Source: Methylocystis echinoides
Lineage (GTDB): Bacteria; Pseudomonadota; Alphaproteobacteria; Rhizobiales; Beijerinckiaceae
Direction of reading: 5' to 3'
DNA length: 64,000 nucleotides
NCBI RefSeq assembly: GCF_027923385.1
Contig: NZ_BSEC01000001.1
Span: 3,632,001 to 3,696,000 of the forward strand
The translations under genes were made by a program, and so were the position numbers. Positions within the stretch are counted from its first letter, which is position 1, and the number at the start of each line of letters is the position of its first letter. The notes beneath the pieces were generated by a model. That model saw only the letters and a list, made by a program, of their open reading frames with translations. It was not told where the DNA came from and made no database searches. Shown in pieces: positions 36,389 to 44,800 of the stretch.

Positions 36389-37230
36389 AATCACGGCTCC
36401 TTGCAACCATCCCTCTGGATTCCGTCAGACTGAAGCGAGATCTTCAGGCGCTCGATCAGGCTTATTTTCGCGACGATTATCTCGAATACACTTTTGGCGC
36501 GTGGCGTTCCTATGTTCTGGCGAATCCGACCGGAGACGAAACCGACGCGCGCTTTCGTCCGTCGGACGCTGCGCCGCTCATCACCGCCCTCGGGCGTCGA
36601 ATGCCCTATGTACTGTCGCTGATCGATACCCATTTCGACACGCGGACGTTGCGGTGGTCGCGCATCTTCACCGTTCAGGATGCGCTGCTCGTGCCGCATC
36701 GCGACTTTCTCGAATTCGATCGTCCGCTGCACAGGCTTCATCTCGTGCTGGATACAGACCCAAGCTGTCTGCACTCCGAGGACGATGTGGTCTACCACAT
36801 GCGACAGGGCGAAATCTGGGAGGTTGACGGGCTCAGCATACACGCCGCGTGCACGCTCTCCTGTTACCGGCGCATTTCACTCGTGCTGGATTTCGAACAG
36901 GACGGAACGCCGGCCGAGAGCCGGATCCGCACAACCGGCGACGCGCCGCGACCGTCTCCGCACATTCTCGATCTGCCGACGCTTTCGGAGGCGGAGATCG
37001 CGGCGCTCCGCGGCCTGAGAGACATCGCGCGCAATGAAAATTTCCGCGACGTGGTCAATCTTCTCGGCAAGGTTCATTTCTATCGCAAGACAATCGCCGC
37101 AGCCATGTTCGACTGGCTGGAGCATGTCTTCCAGGACGACCCCGCCGCGCTTGCGCGCGCCTGCGCCTACCGCCGTTTCTGTGTGGACGAGCGTCAATAC
37201 CAGGAGAGGTTTGGCGACGATGCGGCCTGA
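36385..37230 (+). CDS. 2OG-Fe(II) dioxygenase of the L-proline cis-hydroxylase family
   Basis: 281 residues from ATG 36385 (ATGA overlap with NRPS2), nearly the length of Mesorhizobium cis-4-proline hydroxylase. Iron ligands are visible as VPHRDFLEFDR (His105, Asp107) and the distal SIHAAC (His153); the 2-oxoglutarate arginine is in RRISLVLDF (Arg163). Family-typical blocks are HSEDDVVYHMRQGEIWEVDG and, near the C-terminus, NENFRDVVNLLGKVHFY. It therefore belongs with free-proline cis-3/cis-4 hydroxylases, or a close relative acting on a related substrate. In an NRPS operon with a proline-like first A domain, it probably makes the hydroxyproline that is loaded or the residue after loading. 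Regiochemistry is not predictable. Confidence 0.85.
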   Translation: MKSRLLATIPLDSVRLKRDLQALDQAYFRDDYLEYTFGAWRSYVLANPTGDETDARFRPSDAAPLITALGRRMPYVLSLIDTHFDTRTLRWSRIFTVQDALLVPHRDFLEFDRPLHRLHLVLDTDPSCLHSEDDVVYHMRQGEIWEVDGLSIHAACTLSCYRRISLVLDFEQDGTPAESRIRTTGDAPRPSPHILDLPTLSEAEIAALRGLRDIARNENFRDVVNLLGKVHFYRKTIAAAMFDWLEHVFQDDPAALARACAYRRFCVDERQYQERFGDDAA

Positions 37231-38812
37231 CGAGACAGTTTTTCTCCGACCCGACGTCGTGATCGAGCCCCTGGTCATGAGATGGCGGGCGTGGAGTCAT
37301 CTGATCTCGCCCGCCACTGCGGCGCTGCATGTGACGAAGCGCCATATCGATATCATGCGTTCGTTCATCCATCAGCCGCAGGTGCATCGCGCCGCCGCGC
37401 GAACGCCGGAACTCGCCGGCGGTCCGTTCATCGATCTCAATCCGTCGCAGACCAGCGCGGTGGCGCAACTGCTCACGGAGACGCTGGAAGCGCAGAAGCC
37501 GCTTTTCGAACTCGCGGACGCTTTGACAGAGACGGTCGACATGCTGAGGCGCGCGCCTCGGGATGACTCGCTCGAGCCGCTTTACCTCCGCATTCCGGAG
37601 CCTTTGCGCGGGCTCATCGAACTCGTTCGCGACGCGCAGGGGCAGGCCGGTTTCCGACTGTTCGAGGCGCTGCTCTATTCCACCAGCTATTACCAGAAGC
37701 GCCTGCAGTCCGTCGTGTTTCGCCGGCTGGACCCGGATCGCCGGCCGTTCGTCCTGAGCACGCCGGACGTCGAGGAAGACGGCGCCCTTCACCTGGCGCG
37801 CGCGTTTGACAGCCCCGAACTCGAGCTCATTCTCGAAAGCGCCGAACGCCCCTCTCGCCTCGGCGACATCGCACAAGCGCTTGGGTGCGACGCCAGCGAC
37901 GCACGGTTGCGCGACCTGTTCTGGACGACGCCGCCGAGCGTGGCCGCGCCCTATGACGGCGGCGGCGTGCGCGTGCGCTATTTCGGCCATGCGACGCTGT
38001 TGATCGAACACGCGGGCGTAAGCGTCCTCACCGATCCGATCGTCAGCGCGCCCACCCAGAGCGGCGCCCCGCGATATGGCTGGAGCGATCTGCCGGCGAA
38101 GATCGATCACGTGCTGATTACCCACAATCACAAGGACCATTTCTGTCTCGAGAGCCTGCTCCGCCTGCGCGGCCGCGTCGTCGGAAGCGTCATCGTTCCC
38201 GCGAATGCGTCCGGCGGGCTCGCGGACCCGAGCATGAAGCTCGTTCTCAAAGCCTGCGGATTCCACAATGTCGTGGAGCTGCACGAACTGGACGCGCTGA
38301 CGACGCCGGGCGGGCGCATTTTGGGCGTTCCGTTTCTCGGCGAGCACGGCGACCTCGACATTCGCAGTAAAATCGCGTTTCTCGTCGAACTGGGCGGCCG
38401 GCGCGTGCTCGTCGCCGCCGACTCGAATAATCTCGACACGACCCTCTACGCGCGCCTGCGCGCGGTCATCGGCGACGTCGACACGATCTTTATCAGCCTG
38501 GAATGCGCTGGCGCGCCTTTATCATGGCTTTACGGCCCGCTTCTGCCCGGCCCCCTTCGACGCGATCATGACCAGTCGCGCCGGCTCTCCGCATCGGATG
38601 ACGCGCGGGCGGCGGCGATGATCGACGCCCTGGGCTGTCGCGACGTGAAGATTTACGCGATGGGTCTCGAGCCCTGGCTTCGCTTTCTGACGGGCGTCCA
38701 GTATCCCGACGACAGTATCCAGATGCGCGCGGCGCAACGGCTATGCGAGGCGCTATCCGCCCGCGGCCTCCGCGGTGAAATCTGCCGGGGTAAGGGAGAG
38801 TGGATTTTATGA
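37220..38812 (+). CDS. CmlA-like diiron beta-hydroxylase (MBL-fold)
   Basis: 530 residues from ATG 37220, overlapping the previous gene by 11 bp; CmlA of chloramphenicol synthesis is about the same length. The N-terminal 240 residues match the CmlA-type helper domain in style (LRPDVVIEPLVMRWRAW, IPEPLRGLIELV, RRPFVLSTPD). The C-terminal domain is a metallo-beta-lactamase fold with HNHKDH at residues 302-307, GEHGD near 375, AADSNN (Asp401) and LECAG near 428, corresponding to diiron ligand positions in CmlA. CmlA hydroxylates the beta-carbon of a carrier-bound amino acid. Here it likely acts on one residue bound to T2-T5; which one is unknown. A plain hydrolase is the less likely alternative. 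Confidence 0.78.
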   Translation: MRPDETVFLRPDVVIEPLVMRWRAWSHLISPATAALHVTKRHIDIMRSFIHQPQVHRAAARTPELAGGPFIDLNPSQTSAVAQLLTETLEAQKPLFELADALTETVDMLRRAPRDDSLEPLYLRIPEPLRGLIELVRDAQGQAGFRLFEALLYSTSYYQKRLQSVVFRRLDPDRRPFVLSTPDVEEDGALHLARAFDSPELELILESAERPSRLGDIAQALGCDASDARLRDLFWTTPPSVAAPYDGGGVRVRYFGHATLLIEHAGVSVLTDPIVSAPTQSGAPRYGWSDLPAKIDHVLITHNHKDHFCLESLLRLRGRVVGSVIVPANASGGLADPSMKLVLKACGFHNVVELHELDALTTPGGRILGVPFLGEHGDLDIRSKIAFLVELGGRRVLVAADSNNLDTTLYARLRAVIGDVDTIFISLECAGAPLSWLYGPLLPGPLRRDHDQSRRLSASDDARAAAMIDALGCRDVKIYAMGLEPWLRFLTGVQYPDDSIQMRAAQRLCEALSARGLRGEICRGKGEWIL

Positions 38813-38845
38813 CGGGCCCTCGGGGTCCTTCGGAGGAAGCAGCGC

Positions 38846-40393
38846 ATGACCGCCATCTCGACATATGAGTACTGCATCGTCGGCGCGGGTCCCGGCGGTC
38901 TGCAACTCGCCTATTATCTTCAGAAGAAGGGCTTCGATTACGTTGTGCTGGAGGCGAGCGGGGCGCCGGGGGCGTTTTTCTCCCGGTTTCCGCGTCATCG
39001 CCGACTGATTTCGATCAACAAGACGCATACGGGGATCGACGATCCCGACACGAATTTGAGATGGGACTGGAATTCCCTGCTCTGCGACGACCCCGAGCTG
39101 CGCTTCACGCGACTGACGCCAGAGTATTTTCCCTCGGCGGACGTCATGGTCGCCTATCTTCAGCAGTTCGCGGAGAAATTTCAGCTCAACGTTCGATATG
39201 GCTGGAAGGTCGAGACGATCGAGCGCGACGGCGATGGCTTTGTCGTCAACAGCGCAGCGGGGACCATTCGGGCGGCGAAACTGATCGTCGCCACGGGCCG
39301 GATACCCCGTCCCCTGCCTGACATTCCCGGAATCGAGCACGCCGAAACCTATGCGGACATGCCAACCGACCCCCAGCAGTTCGCCGGCCAGCGCGTCCTC
39401 ATCCTGGGCAAGGGCAACTCCGCGATGGAGACAGCGGAAAATCTGATGGAGACGGCCGCCGTCATCCACCTCCTCAGTCCCAGTCCGGTGCGCCTCGCCT
39501 GGCGCACGCATTATGTCGGCGACGTTCGGGCGGTGAACAACAATGTGCTCGACACCTACCAGCTCAAGAGCCAGAACACGATCCTCGACGCCACGCTCGA
39601 ACGTATCGACAGGCTCAATTGCGGCGCCTTCCGTGCGCAGTTCCTCTACACCCACGCCGAAGGCGAGAGGCGCGCTGTCACTGTCGACAGGATTCTGGCC
39701 TGCATCGGCTTCATGTGGGATCCAACTGTATTTGCGCAGATGGACGAACCGCCGCGGGCTTCGCCGTGCGGACGCTTTCCCGCCCTCACCAGCGCCTTTG
39801 AATCCGTCAATGTGAAGGGCCTGTATTTCGCCGGCGCGCTACAGCATGTTCTCGATTATCGCAAAAGCTTCTCCGGCTTCATCCATGGCTTTCGCTACAA
39901 CGCCGCGCTGCTCGCCGACATTCTGGACCGCCGCGCCGGCGGCGCGGTCCCCGCGCCCCAGTCGTTGCCGAACAGCTGGGACGGCGTTCTCGACGCGGCC
40001 ATGGAGCGTGTCAACACGGCCTCCTCGCTCTTCCAGCAGCCCGGCTTTCTGGCCGACATCTTCGCGCCGGGGCCAAACGGCGACTGCCTGCATTACCGCG
40101 ATCTGACGGTCGATCTCTTCGAAGATGAAGTTTTCGCGCCGGGCAAGCCCTATCTCGCCGTCACGATGGAATATGGCGACGTCGGCGCGCATGCCGATCC
40201 TTTCAATATCCATCGCTTTCCAACGGATGGACGTCGCAGCGCCTTCATCCATCCCGTCATGCGTCTGCGCCGGGACGGCGAAATCGTCGCCGAACATCAC
40301 ATCCCCGAAGATCTCGAGAACCAATGGCGCCTGCCGGAGCAGCTGGACCAGGCGCGGGAATTCCTGGGAGGGCTGGATGCATGGCGGACCTAG
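38846..40393 (+). CDS. FOXRED2-like FAD-dependent monooxygenase/oxidoreductase 2
   Basis: 515 residues; GGAGG lies about 8 bases before the ATG. FAD site VGAGPGGLQLAYYL, NADPH site LGKGNSAMETAENL near residue 190, and RFPRHRRLISINKTH and WDWNSLLCDD shared with the protein at 22840. These aligned blocks show that the two are paralogues, though clearly diverged. Both flank the synthetase genes, one on each strand, so two different oxidations or an obligate pair are possible. The reaction is not known; peptide or amino-acid N- or C-hydroxylation is an inference. The radical SAM gene starts inside its last codons. Confidence 0.75.
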   Translation: MTAISTYEYCIVGAGPGGLQLAYYLQKKGFDYVVLEASGAPGAFFSRFPRHRRLISINKTHTGIDDPDTNLRWDWNSLLCDDPELRFTRLTPEYFPSADVMVAYLQQFAEKFQLNVRYGWKVETIERDGDGFVVNSAAGTIRAAKLIVATGRIPRPLPDIPGIEHAETYADMPTDPQQFAGQRVLILGKGNSAMETAENLMETAAVIHLLSPSPVRLAWRTHYVGDVRAVNNNVLDTYQLKSQNTILDATLERIDRLNCGAFRAQFLYTHAEGERRAVTVDRILACIGFMWDPTVFAQMDEPPRASPCGRFPALTSAFESVNVKGLYFAGALQHVLDYRKSFSGFIHGFRYNAALLADILDRRAGGAVPAPQSLPNSWDGVLDAAMERVNTASSLFQQPGFLADIFAPGPNGDCLHYRDLTVDLFEDEVFAPGKPYLAVTMEYGDVGAHADPFNIHRFPTDGRRSAFIHPVMRLRRDGEIVAEHHIPEDLENQWRLPEQLDQAREFLGGLDAWRT

Positions 40394-41873
40394 CGGCTAC
40401 CGGGATGCGCGTCCCGTCGTGGCCATGGTGAACACCAATCGGATCCGGCCCGTCGTCGCGCCGATCGCGTTTGATTACCTCTACGAGCCGCTCTGCGAGG
40501 CGGGCTTCGCGCCCATATTGCTGGACCTCTGTTTCGAGGACGACTGGCGTCCCGCGATCATGCGCATGGTGGCGCGCAACGCGCCGGATTTCTGGGGCGT
40601 CACCTTGCGAAACACCGACGACGCCTGTTTCAGCGGCAAGCATTCGTTCCTCGATCTCGTGCGCGACATGATCAACGAAATTCGCGCATGGAGCGCGTCG
40701 CCTGTCGTTCTTGGAGGCGTTGGCTTTTCAATCGCGCCGGGAGCGATCCTGAGTCGCTGCGGCGCCGATTTCGGCATTCAGCGCGAGGGGGAGAGGTCCT
40801 TTCCCGAACTCATGTCCCGGCTCAGGAAGGGCGCGCCGGTGGACGACATCCCCGGCCTCGTTTTCCGGCGACGCGATGAGATTGTCGTCGTTCCGCCCGG
40901 AATGGCGGATTTGTCCGAGACGCCGGCGCGCCGGCGCGCCTTCGTCGACAACGCGCGCTATTTCGCCGAAGGCGGCATGGTCGCCATCGAAACGAAGAGA
41001 GGCTGCAATCGAAGCTGCATCTATTGTGTCGAACCGGGCGTCAAGGGCCGCAAGGTCCGGCTGCGACCGCCCGCCCTCGCCGTGGACGAGATGGAAAGGC
41101 TCGCTGATCGTGGGCTCGACGCATTCCACATCAACGATTCCGAATTCAACCTCGATGTCGAACATGCCCACGCCTTTTGCGATGAAATTCGCCGGCGCGG
41201 CGATCTGGCGCGGCGTATCCGCTGGTACGCCTACGGCATGCCGCATCCCTTTCCGCAGCAATTGGCCGACGCCATGATCGCGGCCGGCTGCGCGGGCATG
41301 AATTTTGGCGTCGACAGCGCCGACGACCGCATCCTGCGCGCGATCCGTCGGACCTTCCGTCAGCGCCACATCGTGCAGATGCTCGAAACCTGCCGGAAGG
41401 CGGGGCTCCTCAGCATGATCGAGCTGCTCTTCGGTTTCCCGGAAGAAACCTATGAGACGGCGGAGAACTCGATCCGGTTCATGCAGGCCTGCGACGCGCC
41501 GCTCGTTTCACTGACGGCCGGAATCCGTGTGTTTCCCGGCACCGTCATGGCGGAGATCGTCGCCCGGGAGGGCCTCTCCAACTCGAACCCGAATCTTCAC
41601 GGCGCCATCGAGGGAAACGAGCAGATGCTCGAGCCGCTGTTTTACCTTCCTTCGCGGCTCGGCCCGGATTTCGTCGGCGCGATCTCGCGGCTCGTCGCCG
41701 GCGATTCCCGCTTCCTCCCGATGAACAGCCCGATCATGAATTACGATGATAATGTAATCCTCGTCGAGGAGATCGCGAAGGGCGCGCGCGGCGCCTATTG
41801 GGACATTCTCAACCGCTGGCGCAAGCGCCAGTCTCTCGACGAACCGGCGGGGCTGACGGAAGCGCGATCATGA
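40377..41873 (+). CDS. Cobalamin-binding-type radical SAM enzyme
   Basis: 498 residues from ATG 40377, with GGGAGG 5 bases upstream, overlapping the preceding gene by 17 bp; ATG 40425 is an alternative. Residues ~15-150 look like a B12-binding domain (VNTNRIRPVVAPIAFDYLY, PVVLGGVGFS), without an obvious DxHxxG. The radical SAM core has GCNRSCIYC (Cys210, 214, 217) and GMNFGVDSADDRIL. B12 radical SAM enzymes methylate unactivated carbons or do other difficult C-C and C-N chemistry. Placed between the flavoprotein and NRPS3, it is very likely a peptide- or amino-acid-tailoring enzyme. Its stop overlaps the NRPS3 start (ATGA). Confidence 0.85.
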   Translation: MHGGPSGYRDARPVVAMVNTNRIRPVVAPIAFDYLYEPLCEAGFAPILLDLCFEDDWRPAIMRMVARNAPDFWGVTLRNTDDACFSGKHSFLDLVRDMINEIRAWSASPVVLGGVGFSIAPGAILSRCGADFGIQREGERSFPELMSRLRKGAPVDDIPGLVFRRRDEIVVVPPGMADLSETPARRRAFVDNARYFAEGGMVAIETKRGCNRSCIYCVEPGVKGRKVRLRPPALAVDEMERLADRGLDAFHINDSEFNLDVEHAHAFCDEIRRRGDLARRIRWYAYGMPHPFPQQLADAMIAAGCAGMNFGVDSADDRILRAIRRTFRQRHIVQMLETCRKAGLLSMIELLFGFPEETYETAENSIRFMQACDAPLVSLTAGIRVFPGTVMAEIVAREGLSNSNPNLHGAIEGNEQMLEPLFYLPSRLGPDFVGAISRLVAGDSRFLPMNSPIMNYDDNVILVEEIAKGARGAYWDILNRWRKRQSLDEPAGLTEARS

Positions 41874-44800
41874 CGCAAGGCGTCGCAGAGCCGCGTCTCC
41901 CCGCGGGGATCGCCCATTGGTTCGCCGTCGCGATGGAGCGGGCGCATCCGCCAGCCGACGCGCGCGCCGATGACGCAACCGCCCCCGCGCCGGAGACGTG
42001 GACGCTGCATCTGCCGGACGCCGTGTCGCGGCGCGTGCAGGAAATCAGCGGTGGCAGAGCGCAGGAAACGACCGTTCTGGCGCTGGCCGCCGTCGCCGCC
42101 GCCTTCGCCCATCATTTTCCGGGCGCCGACTGCATCCTCGAAGTCGACCATGCCGGGCGCCGCGTGCCCGTTGCGCCGCCCCGCGGCGTTGCAACGCCGC
42201 GGGCGCTCGTCGAGGCGCTGGACGGCGCCCTGTTCGTGGCGCTCGAGGCCGCCGAGGCGCTCCCCAGCCTCGCCGCCCCTCTGCGCGCGCGGCTGACGGG
42301 CGACGCGCTGGTCGGTCTCGGGCCCCTCTCATCGCCAGACGCGGACGCTTCCGCTGAGCGGCCTAGACTCGAACTGCGTCTCACGATCGAGGCGGGGGCA
42401 AGCCGCCTCGACGCCGCCTGCGACGGAAGGCGGGTTTCGATGGCGAAGGCGCGGGCGATCGCCGCCGACTGCGCACAGTGGCTGACGACGCTTGCGCAAC
42501 CGGACGAACCCGTCGCCGCGCCGCCGCCGGTCCCTGCGATCCCCCGCACCGGCGCGGACCCTCGCGGCCTGCTCGCCGGCTTCCTGGACGCCGCCGAAGC
42601 GCATCCGAATGCGTGCGCCCTGTTGGCCGAGGGGGAGACCGTCACCTATGGGGCGTTGCGCGACCGCGCGGCGCGCTTCGCCGCGCGGATCGCCCGCGAG
42701 GCTGAGAACCCGGTCGGCGGCTTCGTCGCCGTCTGCCTACCGAAGTCGCCGGACGCCATCACCGCAATTCTGGGCGTTCTGTTCGCCGGCGCCGCCTACG
42801 CGCCTCTGGACCCCGAGCTGCCGACGCTTCGGCTGCAGGCGATGATCGCGGCCCTGCGTCCTGCGGCGCTTGTCATCTCGCTCGATCAGTTGCTGGATTT
42901 CAGCTGGTTCGAGGGTCGCCTGCTGGTCTTCGAACTGGACGGGGAGACGGAGTCGCCGAGCCTGACGCTCGACCGGAATCCGGACGACGCCGCCTATGCG
43001 ATCTTCACCTCCGGATCGAGCGGCGCACCCAAGCCGGTGATCGTGACACATGGCGCGATCGTCAATTACGTGAACTGGAAAATCCGCTATTACGACCTCA
43101 ACGCCAGCGCCGTCACTCTCCAGCTTGCGCCGCTGTTCTTCGACAGCGCCGTCTCGGACCTGTTCTCGACGCTCAGTTGTGGTGGAACGCTGGCCTTGGC
43201 CCCATCCCCGGCGACGGTCGATCCGCGCGCCCTTGCGCAATTCGCCCGCGCCTGCGGCGTAACGATCTTTGCGATCGTCCCCAGCTTCTATGGAAGCCTG
43301 CTCGATTTCCTGCCGCCGCTGCCGACCTTCCGGACCATCACGGTCGCTGGTGAAAAAACCCATGCGTCGCTGGTCGCGCGCCACTTCGCGCACTTTCCCG
43401 ACGTGCGCCTTGTCAACGAATACGGACCCACCGAAGGAACTGTCTGCGCAACGGCGCTGACGCTTTGTCAGAGTGACGCCGCGCAGGACCCGTCCATCGG
43501 CGCGCCGATCGATCACGTCCGCATCTATCTGCTCGACGGGACGCGGCGGGCCGGCGCGGGCGAGACGGGCGAGATCTGCATCGGCGGCGCCGGACTGGCG
43601 CGCGGCTACGCGGGAGATTCTGCTTCGACCGCCGACCGTTTCGCACCCGACCCTTTCCGTTCGGGCGAGCGCATGTATCGAACGGGCGATCTCGCGCGCA
43701 TGCAGTCCGACGGTCTGCTCGACTATCGCGGCAGAATTGACGGGCAGGTGAAAATCCGCGGCCATCGTCTCGAACTTGGAGAGATCGAGGCGGCCTTGCT
43801 GGCGCATCCCGCCATTCGCGAAGCCTGCGCGATCGCCCGGGGCGAAGGCGCGGACGCGGAAATCCTCGCCTTTGTCGTTTCGGCGCAGGGCGCGGCGCCG
43901 CCGGATCTGACCGAACATCTCGCGAGCCGCCTGCCCGCGCCCATGGCGGCCGCGCGCATCATCGCGGTCGACGCCCTTCCCCTGACGCGCAACGGCAAGG
44001 TTGATCGCAACGCGCTTCCAATCCCGGCGGAGCCATCCGCCGGCGTCGGGCGTTTCGACGCGACAGAGGCGCAGGTCGCGTCAATCTGGGAAACCATTCT
44101 CGGACGCGCTCCCGAGCGCCCCGACGATGATTTCTTCGATCTCGGGGGCCACAGCCTCAAAGCGATCCAGCTCCTGTCCAGACTGATCTCGACGTTCAGT
44201 GTGGAGATCACGCTGCGCGACGTTTTCGACAATCCCACGGTGGCGACGCAGGCCAGGCTGCTTTGTGGCGGCGAACGGTCCGTCGGTCGCGCGCCCGCCT
44301 CGATCGAACGGATCGGCGACGCCGAGGATTTCGCGCTCACGCCCGCCCAGCGCGGCCTATGGCTGGCGGAAGCGCTGGGACAGGCGCCGGCCGCGCATCA
44401 TATTCCCGAACGGCTGATCATCGACGGCCCCTTCAGCCTTGCCGCCTTCGCCGACGCGCTGAGCGACCTCGCGCATCGACATGAAATCTTCCGCATGTCC
44501 TTTCATGACATCGCCGGCGAACCCCGCTTTCGCATCGCCGAAACTCCGTCGCTGGCGTTCGGCTTTCACGATCTGACCAACGCCGACGACGAAGCGGCGC
44601 GTCTGGCTGCGATCGTCGACGAGGCCGAGGGGCGGCCGTTCGACCTCGGGCGGGCCCCGCTCGCGCGAGTTGTCGTGATCCGCGCGCGGAGCGGTCGCCA
44701 TCTGATCTTCCTGACGCTGCATCACCTCATCACAGACGGCTGGTCGATGGGGGTCATCCTGCGCGACCTCGCGGAGCTCTATGCGAGCCGGCTCGACGCG

